From the NCBI GenBank assembly GCA_020848665.1, contig JADLHR010000459.1, positions 1 through 8,331 on the forward strand: DNA of 8,331 nt, written 5' to 3'. This DNA comes from Anaerolineae bacterium (lineage in GTDB: Bacteria; Chloroflexota; Anaerolineae; Aggregatilineales; Aggregatilineaceae). Below are positions 1-8,331 of the stretch, one piece after another (the stretch's first letter is position 1; each line of letters begins with the position of its first letter). The position numbers and the translations under genes are program-made. Below the pieces are notes generated by a model, which had not been told where the DNA came from, made no database searches, and saw only the letters and a program-made list of their open reading frames with translations.

Positions 1-1067
1 ACGGTCGGATAGCCAATCGCCATCGCAAAGACGCCTTCCTCGAACAACCGCCGGCTGAACTGCTGCGCCAGCGGCGCCTCGCCGAGCATGACCGGCACAA
101 TCGGCGTCTGCGTCGCGCCGGTGTCGAAGCCGAGCGCGCGCATCCCCTGCTTGAACGTATCGGCGTTGCTCCACAGCCGGTCGACCAGCTCGGTGCTTTC
201 TTCGAGCAGGTCCATTACCGCCAGGTTCGCGGCGACATCCGGCACGGTCATCGCGCTGCTGAACAGGAAGGGCCGCCCGCGCTGGCGCAGCCAGTCGATG
301 ATCACCTTCGGCCCAGCGACCACCCCGCCGACCACCCCGAACGCCTTGCTCAGCGTGCCAACCTCGACATCGACCTGACCGTGCAACCCGAAATGATCGA
401 CGATACCGCGCCCGCCCCGGCCCAGAACGCCCTCGCCGTGCGCGTCGTCCACCATCAGCAGAATGCCGTGCTCGGACGCAATCGCGGCGATCTCCGGCAG
501 GGGTGCGATGTCGCCGTCCATGCTGAACACGCCATCGGTCACGATCAGGCGGCGTCCGTATTCGGCCGTCTCGGCGATCTTGCGGCGCAGATCGGCGGGG
601 TCGTTGTGCTCGTAGGCGACCACCTCGGCGCGGGAAAGGCGGCAGCCATCGATAATGCTGGCGTGGTTGAGGCGGTCGGAGAAGATCACATCGCCGCGCC
701 CAACCAGCGCGCCGAGCGTCGCCAGGTTCGCCATGAAGCCGCTCTGAAAGGTGACGGCGGCCTCGGCGCCCTTGAAGCGCGCCAGCCGCTCCTCAAGCTG
801 AAGGTGCAGGTCCATTGTGCCCGCGATGGAGCGCACCGCCGCCGGGCCGACGCCGTATTGGTCCATCGCCCGCCCGGCAGCTTCGACCACGTGCGGATGA
901 TTCGCCATGCCGAGGTAATTATTGGACGAGAAATTGAGTACGCGCCGGCCATCGACCACCAGCCAGGCGCCTTGCGGGCTGCTGAGCGTGCGGATGTGCG
1001 TGTACAGCCCCTGTTCTTTCAGACTGGCGATCTCCGCCTCGATCCAGGCGGTTTTTTCGTGGGTCAT
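1..1067 (-). CDS. kbl: Glycine C-acetyltransferase-like PLP enzyme (Kbl/BioF family), C-terminus cut by the window edge
   Basis: This is a fold-type I PLP-dependent alpha-oxoamine synthase. Family members condense an amino acid (glycine in Kbl, alanine in BioF) with an acyl-CoA. About 355 residues are present and roughly 40 C-terminal ones are missing at base 1. Visible motifs are FSSNNYLG (46-53), SGFMAN (109-114), LNHASIIDG (133-141, with H135 as the expected PLP-stacking histidine), DGVFSMDG (178-185), VDDAHGEGVLG (206-216, with D207 and H210 as cofactor contacts) and TLSKAFG (238-244, with K241 as the Schiff-base lysine). The stretches WLRQRGRPFLFS and PVMLGEA resemble Kbl more than BioF. 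The ATG at 1067 has AGGAG (1076-1080) at 8-nt spacing. The gene is 165 nt downstream of the STAS gene and appears to have its own promoter. Family certainty is high. The substrate (glycine/acetyl-CoA versus alanine/pimeloyl thioester) is inferred, and no threonine dehydrogenase or bio gene is visible to settle it. Confidence 0.9.
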   Translation of the reverse strand, partial: MTHEKTAWIEAEIASLKEQGLYTHIRTLSSPQGAWLVVDGRRVLNFSSNNYLGMANHPHVVEAAGRAMDQYGVGPAAVRSIAGTMDLHLQLEERLARFKGAEAAVTFQSGFMANLATLGALVGRGDVIFSDRLNHASIIDGCRLSRAEVVAYEHNDPADLRRKIAETAEYGRRLIVTDGVFSMDGDIAPLPEIAAIASEHGILLMVDDAHGEGVLGRGGRGIVDHFGLHGQVDVEVGTLSKAFGVVGGVVAGPKVIIDWLRQRGRPFLFSSAMTVPDVAANLAVMDLLEESTELVDRLWSNADTFKQGMRALGFDTGATQTPIVPVMLGEAPLAQQFSRRLFEEGVFAMAIGYPT

Positions 1068-1075
1068 GCGCCTAA

Positions 1076-1080
1076 CTCCT
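1076..1080 (-). promoter_or_regulatory. Ribosome binding site of the kbl-like gene
   Basis: AGGAG on the minus strand lies 8 nt before the ATG at 1067. It supports that start over any upstream codon. Confidence 0.7.
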
Positions 1081-1109
1081 GTGGCAAGCGTGCGAAAAAA
1101 TCTTCAGGG

Positions 1110-1122
1110 GTGATTTTATCAC
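1110..1122 (-). promoter_or_regulatory. Extended -10 promoter inside a perfect dyad, upstream of the kbl-like gene
   Basis: On the minus strand, TGA followed by TAAAAT (1121 to 1113) makes an extended -10 element (TGn plus a hexamer with one mismatch to TATAAT). No good -35 is seen 16-18 nt upstream, which fits extended -10 promoters. The predicted transcript start is near 1106, giving a ~39-nt leader. The same bases form the dyad GTGAT-TTT-ATCAC (1110-1122), so a repressor bound here could block polymerase. It resembles a CRP-type half-site pair but the spacer is 5 rather than 6, so no regulator is named. Confidence 0.45.
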
Positions 1123-1150
1123 ACGTTGGCGCGCAGGGTGTGCCCGCTGT

Positions 1151-1197
1151 TTCACCTCACCCCTGACCTCGCTGCGCTGAACAAGGGTAAGGCGAGC
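1151..1197. repeat. Possible degenerate intergenic palindrome between the STAS and kbl-like genes
   Basis: This C-rich stretch (CCTCACCCCTGACCTC) is followed by a G/A-rich half ending in AAGGGTAAGGCGAG. CTCGC (1168-1172) pairs with GCGAG (1192-1196). The composition and layout resemble a worn copy of a C-rich/G-rich palindromic repeat like the one at the right end of the window, but identity between the two is weak. It may help end the STAS transcript, although no T-run follows. Confidence 0.25.
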
Positions 1198-1232
1198 CAG
1201 TGGGTACGCAGCCGATTGTGGTGCGCCCGCGA

Positions 1233-1661
1233 TCAGCCCAGGTGGTGCGCCTGGCGCTGGAGCGCGAAGCGCGTGTCGGCGAACAGCGCGCTGTAGTCAG
1301 GATATGCGTCCGGCCCGACGCCGAAGATCGTGTCCAGCCCGACCAGCGCGAACAGCTCGCGGATACGCGGCGACGGGTTCGTGATTTGCAGCGTGCCGCT
1401 GCGTCCCTGCGCGGCCTTGTACGCCTGAACCAGGGCGCGCAGCCCGGCGCTGTTCATGTATTCCACGCCGCTCAAGTCGAGAATGACCTGCGAGCGACCC
1501 GCCGCCAGCGCGCGCTCGATCGCCGTGATCAGCGTGGACACGCTGTCTTCGTTTACGCGGCCCGATACCTCGAACAACTGGAGGCGTGAGCGATCCAGCC
1601 GCCCCGACAGCCCGTTTTTCTGCCCGTTTGATTTCCCGTCGGTATGACCGTTCATGGACAT
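1233..1661 (-). CDS. STAS-domain anti-sigma factor antagonist-like protein
   Basis: The product is a 142-residue soluble protein with one STAS domain (about residues 25-115), the fold of SpoIIAA/RsbV-type anti-anti-sigma factors. Visible signs are FEVSGRVNEDSVSTL (30-44), the conserved strand VILDLSGVEYMNSAGLRAL (59-77) and LQITNPSPRIRELFALVGL (91-109). S71 in the NSAGL loop aligns with the serine phosphorylated by the partner kinase in characterised members. The domain is preceded by a ~20-residue polar, Gly/Asn/Lys-rich tail and followed by a ~25-residue extension. I place the start at ATG 1661 because GGAG (1668-1671) lies 6 nt upstream; a TTG at 1673 is in frame but overlaps that site. 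In the family, the unphosphorylated protein binds an anti-sigma kinase and frees a sigma factor. No kinase, phosphatase or sigma gene is adjacent, so the partner is unknown. The gene stands alone between holA and the kbl-like gene. Confidence 0.88.
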   Translation of the reverse strand: MSMNGHTDGKSNGQKNGLSGRLDRSRLQLFEVSGRVNEDSVSTLITAIERALAAGRSQVILDLSGVEYMNSAGLRALVQAYKAAQGRSGTLQITNPSPRIRELFALVGLDTIFGVGPDAYPDYSALFADTRFALQRQAHHLG

Positions 1662-1667
1662 GCTGCG

Positions 1668-1671
1668 CTCC
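1668..1671 (-). promoter_or_regulatory. Ribosome binding site that decides the STAS gene start
   Basis: GGAG on the minus strand sits 6 nt before ATG 1661. It favours that codon over the TTG at 1673, which overlaps the site, and over ATG 1655, which is 12 nt away. Confidence 0.55.
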
Positions 1672-1689
1672 AACTACGGTTCTGTTGAC

Positions 1690-1718
1690 ATAACTCTATA
1701 CGCAGCCAGAGCGGTCAA
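1690..1718 (-). promoter_or_regulatory. Weak promoter candidate for the STAS gene
   Basis: TTGACC (1718 to 1713, minus strand) is a good -35-like hexamer, and 17 nt later AGTTAT (1695 to 1690) is a poor -10. A better-looking TATAGA (1700 to 1695) is only 12 nt from it, too close for a standard sigma-70 promoter. The 106-nt gap downstream of holA is the natural place for a promoter. Confidence 0.28.
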
Positions 1719-1767
1719 GTTCTCACCGCCGGATGCAAACACCCCTGTTCTTGGGAGGAAACGGGAC

Positions 1768-2757
1768 TCAGGAAGCGACGCCCGCGATCAGCAGGTCGAG
1801 CGCCAGCTCGCCATCCACCTTGCCGGTCTTGATCGCGAGATCGGTGTCGAGCAGATAGCGATAAATCGTCTCAAGCTGGCCGAGGCTGAACGCGCGAACC
1901 TGCTCGGTAAGTTTTTTGGCGACGAAGGGATGCACGCCGATCGCCTGGCTCAATTCGACGGGAGAGCCGCCCGCGTTGAGGTGCTCGCGCGCCAGGATCA
2001 GCAGGCGGAACTGGCGCACGATCATGCCGAACAGGCGCAGCGGCTCGTCGTCTTGCAGCAGGCGGTGGATCAGCCGCAGCGCGGTGTCACCATCGCGCCG
2101 CCCGATCGCGTCCACCATCTCGAAGACATCCGCCTCAGCAGTGTACACCGTCAACAGCTTGAGATCGTCGAGGGTAATCGGGCGCGCGCCGTCCACATAG
2201 GTCGCCAGCTTAGCGATCTCGTTATCCGCCGCGCGCAGATCGGTATCGATCACGGCGGCGAGCGCGGCGGCGGCCTGCGGCTCGATCTCGACGCCATACG
2301 CTTCGCGGGCGTGGTTGCGAATCCACACGCCGACGTTAGGCGGCGGGCCGAACAGCTTGTGAAAGCCGCCCGGCAGCGTCTTGGCGGCGGTCAGAATCGG
2401 GTGGCGCTCGGCCAGAGGCTCGGTTTCCACGAAGACGAGCCGCGCGTGGGGGGGCAGGTCCGCCAGCCCCGCCGCCAGCTCCTCCAGCGCCACTTTGCCG
2501 GGTTTCCCGGCGGCCTTGCGTACCAGCCAGCTCAGCAGCCCTTCGACGATCACCAGCCGCTTGTCGCTGAGAAACGGCATAGCGCGAGCCGCCGCCAGCG
2601 CTGCCGCCGGGCTGACGCTGCGGCCATCGAGCACGGTTGTGTTCAGCTCGGCGGTAGCGGGATCGCCCATCTGGGCGCGCATGGTGTTCACCTGGGCGCG
2701 CAGGCTGAAGTCGTCGCTGCCGTGCAGCACGTAGAAGGTCGGAGCGCGCGGCGCCAT
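1768..2757 (-). CDS. holA: DNA polymerase III subunit delta (clamp-loader subunit)
   Basis: The delta subunit is the part of the clamp loader that opens the sliding beta clamp at replication forks. The product is 329 residues, about usual for the family. The N-terminal PTFYVLHGSDDFSLR (6-20) matches the family's opening strand, which is a degenerate, non-ATP-binding version of a P-loop region. PFLSDKRLVIVE (61-72), DNEIAKLATYV (178-188), VFEMVDAIGRRD (211-222), RQFRLLILAREHL (248-260), HPFVAKKLTEQVRAFS (276-291) and the C-terminal IKTGKVDGELALDLLI (309-324) follow the usual order. The start at ATG 2757 gives a protein beginning just before FYVLHG. A TTG at 2787 would add ten residues overlapping the upstream gene and is less likely. 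Only 7 nt separate this ATG from the TAG of the DUF6391-like gene, which suggests co-transcription and translational coupling. Confidence 0.93.
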   Translation of the reverse strand: MAPRAPTFYVLHGSDDFSLRAQVNTMRAQMGDPATAELNTTVLDGRSVSPAAALAAARAMPFLSDKRLVIVEGLLSWLVRKAAGKPGKVALEELAAGLADLPPHARLVFVETEPLAERHPILTAAKTLPGGFHKLFGPPPNVGVWIRNHAREAYGVEIEPQAAAALAAVIDTDLRAADNEIAKLATYVDGARPITLDDLKLLTVYTAEADVFEMVDAIGRRDGDTALRLIHRLLQDDEPLRLFGMIVRQFRLLILAREHLNAGGSPVELSQAIGVHPFVAKKLTEQVRAFSLGQLETIYRYLLDTDLAIKTGKVDGELALDLLIAGVAS

Positions 2758-2764
2758 GCCGGGC

Positions 2765-3322
2765 CTAGCCTGCCGCCGTCTTGACAAAGTGAACCGTCAT
2801 GCGCTGGCCCGCGACCGGGACGGTAAACTCGTAGCGGCGGATGCTGACGATATGCAGGTCGCCGGGGTCGCCCAGCGTCGTGAAATAGTGCTGAAGCGAC
2901 AGCCCCAGCGGTTGGGCGGCAATCAGCGCCAGCGTCGAGAGCAGGATTACGCTCGGTAGGCGCGCCAGGCGATCCAGCACGCCGCGCTTCATGCCGGTCG
3001 TTCCGGCGAGAGCCGCGACGCTGGTCAGCAGCCCGGCGGTAACCAGCCCCGTCCCGCAGTTGGGGTGAATCGCCAGCCCGTGCTCACCGGCACGCATGCG
3101 ACTGAGCGCCTCGTGCGCGGCCTGCTCGATGTCAGCAGTGCCGACGTTGCCATAAAGATAGTAGCCGCCGGCGGTGGAGCGGCCCGCCATGCTCAGATTC
3201 CTCAGCTTGCGGCTGAGCAGGTGAATCGTCGCGTGCTCCAGCCCATGATTGCGGCGGACGCGACGCACGAAGCGCAGGTTCAGCAGAGGTGCAGCCCACA
3301 ACGCCAGATTCCGGATCATCAT
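2765..3322 (-). CDS. Small membrane protein of unknown function, DUF6391-like
   Basis: The product is about 185 residues. From memory it fits DUF6391, a family of unknown function that I associate with cyanobacteria and Chloroflexota. The N-terminal half has RRNHGLEHATIHLLS (23-37), with histidines at 26, 30 and 34 and a glutamate at 29. A second conserved-looking patch, GEHGLAIHPNCGTG (79-92), carries H81, H86 and C89. Two hydrophobic stretches follow (about 92-108 and 122-142) and look like membrane helices. The C-terminus (about 155-185) is a short, probably beta-rich soluble tail. The HxxxH-like pattern plus a second His/Cys patch could bind metal, but this is inference. The start is uncertain: adjacent ATGs lie at 3322 and 3319 (GGA 7 nt before the latter), with GTG 3331 and TTG 3340 also in frame. 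The stop is 7 nt before holA. Confidence 0.75.
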   Translation of the reverse strand: MMIRNLALWAAPLLNLRFVRRVRRNHGLEHATIHLLSRKLRNLSMAGRSTAGGYYLYGNVGTADIEQAAHEALSRMRAGEHGLAIHPNCGTGLVTAGLLTSVAALAGTTGMKRGVLDRLARLPSVILLSTLALIAAQPLGLSLQHYFTTLGDPGDLHIVSIRRYEFTVPVAGQRMTVHFVKTAAG

Positions 3323-3366
3323 CCCATCCACATCACTCAACCGTCACCGAAAAAGTACCATGTTCG

Positions 3367-3395
3367 CCGGGGCGCGGCAACCTGCGAGGCCCCGG
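3367..3395. terminator. Hairpin between the HAD gene and the DUF6391-like gene, possible terminator
   Basis: CCGGGGC (3367-3373) and GCCCCGG (3389-3395) form a 7-bp all-GC stem around a 15-nt loop that can pair partly within itself. On the minus strand a T-run (3354 to 3350) follows, but only 12 nt after the stem, so it is not a textbook intrinsic terminator. It lies 13 nt past the HAD stop, so attenuation or processing between the two genes is possible. Confidence 0.35.
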
Positions 3396-3408
3396 TTTCG
3401 TTCATTTT

Positions 3409-4143
3409 TCAACCCGCACCGCACCCAGGGCCGAGACCAGCCGCTCCGTCACAAAACAGCGCGCTCAGGACCGCCTCGGTTTCGGCCAGCGTGTCGAAGA
3501 CATACGTCGGGCCGCAGGCGCACAACTGCTCGGCGGTGAAGGGGCCGGTCGCAACGGCCAGCGTCCGCGCGCCAATGCTCGCCGCGCAGGCGATATCGCC
3601 GGGCGTGTCGCCGACAATCACCACCCGCTCCGGCGGGAACGGGCGCCCGACCAGCGCCTCGGCGCGCGCCAGCGCCAGCGGCGGGAGCATCGACCGCTCC
3701 CAGCCATCGGAGCCAAACGCCCCGACGCGAAAATCTTCCGGGTTAAATCCGGCAGTCCGCAGCTTGACCGGGATCAGGCCGGTCATGTTGCCGGTCACCA
3801 GGCCAATCAGCACGTCGCCGCGCGCTTTGAGCGCCGCGACCAGCGCGTGCGTGCCGGGGCAGGCGCGCACCGGGAACGAGTCGACCAGCGCGCTGAGGTG
3901 GCGCGTCACGGCGGCGTGATAGTCGTCGAGCCGCGCGTCGATCTCGGCCCGCGCCACGCCCGCCGATTCCAGCGCCTCGATCGTGATCTGCCAGTCGGTT
4001 TTTCCGGCGAAGGCGATTGTGTCAGCCTCGCCAGCGGTCCCAAACACCTCAGCCAGCGCCAGACGAGTCGCGGCGCGCCCGCAGCCGCCGGAGTTCAGCA
4101 GCGTGCCGTCAATATCAAACAGAATAAGCCACTGAACCTGCAT
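3409..4143 (-). CDS. HAD-superfamily hydrolase, phosphoglycolate-phosphatase-like
   Basis: The product is 244 residues and carries the HAD phosphatase motifs in order. Motif I is DIDGTLL (10-16; D10 as nucleophile, D12 as general acid/base). Motif II is TGN (117-119). A conserved-lysine candidate is K127 in VKL. Motif III/IV is VGDTPGD (177-183; D179 and D183 for Mg). The helical cap lies between about residues 20 and 90 and contains FAGKTDWQI (45-53), typical of the phosphoglycolate-phosphatase-like (beta-phosphoglucomutase-type cap) group. The substrate is probably a small phosphorylated metabolite and cannot be told from sequence. The start at ATG 4143 is chosen because AAGGA (4151-4155) is 7 nt upstream and the N-terminus then runs straight into the first beta strand. 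A longer frame to ATG 4212 would overlap the promoter's -10 box. An oddity is a 15-residue Gly/Cys tail (230-244) after the last expected helix. Confidence 0.9.
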   Translation of the reverse strand: MQVQWLILFDIDGTLLNSGGCGRAATRLALAEVFGTAGEADTIAFAGKTDWQITIEALESAGVARAEIDARLDDYHAAVTRHLSALVDSFPVRACPGTHALVAALKARGDVLIGLVTGNMTGLIPVKLRTAGFNPEDFRVGAFGSDGWERSMLPPLALARAEALVGRPFPPERVVIVGDTPGDIACAASIGARTLAVATGPFTAEQLCACGPTYVFDTLAETEAVLSALFCDGAAGLGPGCGAG

Positions 4144-4150
4144 CGAGCCG

Positions 4151-4155
4151 TCCTT
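4151..4155 (-). promoter_or_regulatory. Ribosome binding site that decides the HAD gene start
   Basis: AAGGA on the minus strand is 7 nt before ATG 4143. It supports the 244-residue protein over a form extended to 4212. Confidence 0.65.
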
Positions 4156-4180
4156 ACACACCGATAGCGCGTCGCACGAT

Positions 4181-4213
4181 TGCCGCATATCTGCCGCACA
4201 TCTGCCGCACATT
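4181..4213. repeat. Three tandem 11-bp repeats in the HAD gene leader
   Basis: Three head-to-tail 11-bp units on the plus strand, TGCCGCATATC, TGCCGCACATC and TGCCGCACATT, lie at 4181-4191, 4192-4202 and 4203-4213. They differ at only one or two positions and are spaced by about one helical turn. They begin at the HAD -10 box and cover the predicted transcript start, so they sit where a repressor or a leader-RNA structure would act. Confidence 0.8.
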
Positions 4214-4216
4214 ATA
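4211..4216 (-). promoter_or_regulatory. -10 box of the HAD gene promoter
   Basis: A perfect TATAAT is read on the minus strand from 4216 to 4211. The transcript would start near 4204, giving a ~61-nt leader to ATG 4143. The -35 position 17 nt upstream reads GGGCAA, a poor match that lies inside the dyad GGGCA-N6-TGCCC (4224-4239), which may be an activator or repressor site. Confidence 0.5.
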
Positions 4217-4471
4217 GCGCGCCGGGCACGACATTGCCCTGGAAAATGAGCGCCGGATAGGGGTGCTGACGCCGCCTAAACAGACGTGACACTCGTCTAT
4301 GATCTGGCGACATTCCACACTGTTGAGGCTCCCTTAAAGCGTCTAGACTGGTGGCGAAGCTCGGAGCGCGTGTGGCCTCTGCTGGCGGCCCAATTTGAGC
4401 CAGGGCGCTGGCATTTCCCGCGCCTGACCGTTCCGCGCAGTTGGTGATCTGGAGCTTCCATTCGTTTTAAC

Positions 4472-4485
4472 AACTCGCTCGAGTT
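4472..4485. promoter_or_regulatory. Operator-like dyad upstream of nifJ
   Basis: AACTCG (4472-4477) and CGAGTT (4480-4485) are perfect inverted arms around a 2-bp centre, about 120 nt before the nifJ ATG. Six-base arms arise by chance fairly often in a region this long, so this is only a candidate regulator site. Confidence 0.25.
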
Positions 4486-4494
4486 TGATCGTGT

Positions 4495-4512
4495 GGTGCC
4501 GCCAGAGGCGCC
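4495..4512 (+). other. RNA hairpin in the nifJ leader
   Basis: GGTGCC (4495-4500) and GGCGCC (4507-4512) pair through one G-U around a 6-nt loop and are followed by GTCTTTGTTG. If transcription starts upstream, this could be a weak attenuator or processing element. The U-tract is interrupted, so full termination is unlikely. Confidence 0.25.
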
Positions 4513-4591
4513 GTCTTTGTTGCTCGCAGGTGCGATCCCAGGCCGCAACCCCCTGAGTTCTTCGCCTGAGATCGGGTGACCTAAAAGTAGT

Positions 4592-4598
4592 GGGAGGA
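4592..4598 (+). promoter_or_regulatory. Strong ribosome binding site of nifJ
   Basis: GGGAGGA contains GGAGG, which lies 6 nt before ATG 4604. It is a near-consensus Shine-Dalgarno site, suggests high expression, and fixes the start. Confidence 0.8.
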
Positions 4599-4603
4599 AC
4601 TGA

Positions 4604-8188
<3,585 letters not shown>

Positions 8189-8218
8189 AGCGTGTTATGC
8201 ACTTACGCCCAAGAAAAG

Positions 8219-8331
8219 CCCCCCATCCCCCGGCCCCTTGCCCCCAAAATGAGGGAAGGGGAGACCGCTCTGTTTTTTCCTTCCCTCGTTCTGGGGGAAG
8301 GAACCGACCGGAGGTCGGAAGGATGGGGGGG
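8219..8331. repeat. Compound inverted-repeat element downstream of nifJ
   Basis: An outer 10-bp pair, CCCCCCATCC (8219-8228) and GGATGGGGGG (8321-8330), encloses a longer imperfect pair (8236-8259 with 8279-8301) that matches at nearly every position around a ~19-nt centre with a T-run (8273-8278). A separate 6-bp hairpin, CCGACC-GGA-GGTCGG (8304-8318), sits in the right part. The layout resembles C-rich/G-rich intergenic palindromes that I associate with Chloroflexota genomes. It starts 30 nt after the nifJ stop and may end that transcript or stabilise its 3' end. The element may extend past the window. Confidence 0.75.

Larger units (their letters stand above)
4144..4603. other. Divergent intergenic region between the HAD gene and nifJ
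   Basis: These 460 nt separate two divergent start codons. The left ~75 nt hold the HAD leader, its repeats and -10 box. The rest is presumably the nifJ control region. No sigma-70 promoter with both boxes stands out on the plus strand. The best -10-like hexamer is TATGAT (4298-4303), without a good -35. Notable structure includes a dyad AGACG-N7-CGTCT (4282-4298), a GTCTAGAC palindrome (4341-4348), a dyad AACTCG-CT-CGAGTT (4472-4485) and a hairpin at 4495-4512. I see no tRNA, T-box or known riboswitch motif, and no believable gene. Confidence 0.55.

Noticed and set aside
1110..1122. Classic CRP/FNR-family site
   Set aside because: The spacer between GTGA and TCAC is 5, not 6 bases, and it lies on the -10 box, so naming the regulator is not justified.
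381..1166. 261-codon plus-strand frame
   Set aside because: It lies opposite the kbl-like gene, whose PLP motifs prove the minus-strand reading.
1654..2784. 376-codon plus-strand frame
   Set aside because: It lies opposite holA and the STAS start, has no domain, and is Arg/Gln/His-rich as expected for an antisense shadow.
4144..4212. N-terminal extension of the HAD protein to ATG 4212 with a CxxC-like start
   Set aside because: It is encoded by the tandem repeats and overlaps the TATAAT box; ATG 4143 has a good ribosome site and fits the fold boundary.
4181..4213. CRISPR array
   Set aside because: The units are 11 bp and directly tandem with no spacers.
4217..4603. T-box, TPP, cobalamin or other known riboswitch before nifJ
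   Set aside because: The diagnostic conserved boxes were looked for by eye and not found; the single CTGAGA-like string near 4566 lacks its partner elements.

Overview
The window is GC-rich chromosomal DNA with five genes on the minus strand and one large gene on the plus strand. The mix suggests a bacterium of the Chloroflexota, perhaps of the Anaerolineae type. It combines a Kbl/BioF-family enzyme of the 'DDAHGEGVLG' type, a small membrane protein that I recall as DUF6391 (a family I associate with cyanobacteria and Chloroflexota), a single-chain pyruvate:ferredoxin oxidoreductase, and C-rich/G-rich intergenic palindromes of a kind I associate with Chloroflexota. This placement is an inference from protein motifs, not a database result.

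Layout, left to right. Bases 1-1067 (minus) hold the N-terminal ~90% of a PLP-dependent glycine C-acetyltransferase-like enzyme, cut by the window edge. An extended -10 promoter inside a perfect dyad lies just upstream of it. Bases 1233-1661 (minus) encode a stand-alone STAS-domain anti-anti-sigma-type protein. Bases 1768-2757 (minus) encode the DNA polymerase III delta subunit (HolA), and its start lies 7 nt after the stop of the DUF6391-like membrane protein (2765-3322, minus), so those two are probably translated together. Bases 3409-4143 (minus) encode a HAD-family phosphatase. A 460-nt divergent intergenic region (4144-4603) separates it from nifJ (4604-8188, plus), a complete 1194-residue pyruvate:ferredoxin/flavodoxin oxidoreductase with all expected cluster cysteines and thiamine diphosphate motifs. 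The last ~110 bases are a compound inverted-repeat element.

Working together: the genes are mainly housekeeping and central metabolism, and they do not form an obvious defence, mobile or biosynthetic system. PFOR links pyruvate to acetyl-CoA and reduced ferredoxin. The Kbl-like enzyme handles acyl-CoA and an amino acid, but it sits far from nifJ on the opposite strand, and no operon link is implied. HolA serves replication. The STAS protein would need a kinase partner that is not visible here.

The least ordinary parts are non-coding or uncharacterised: three tandem 11-bp repeats at the start of the HAD transcript, a dyad overlapping the kbl -10 box, the long nifJ leader with several dyads and a hairpin, the terminal compound palindrome, and the DUF6391-like protein coupled to holA. 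I found no convincing evidence of a wholly new system.
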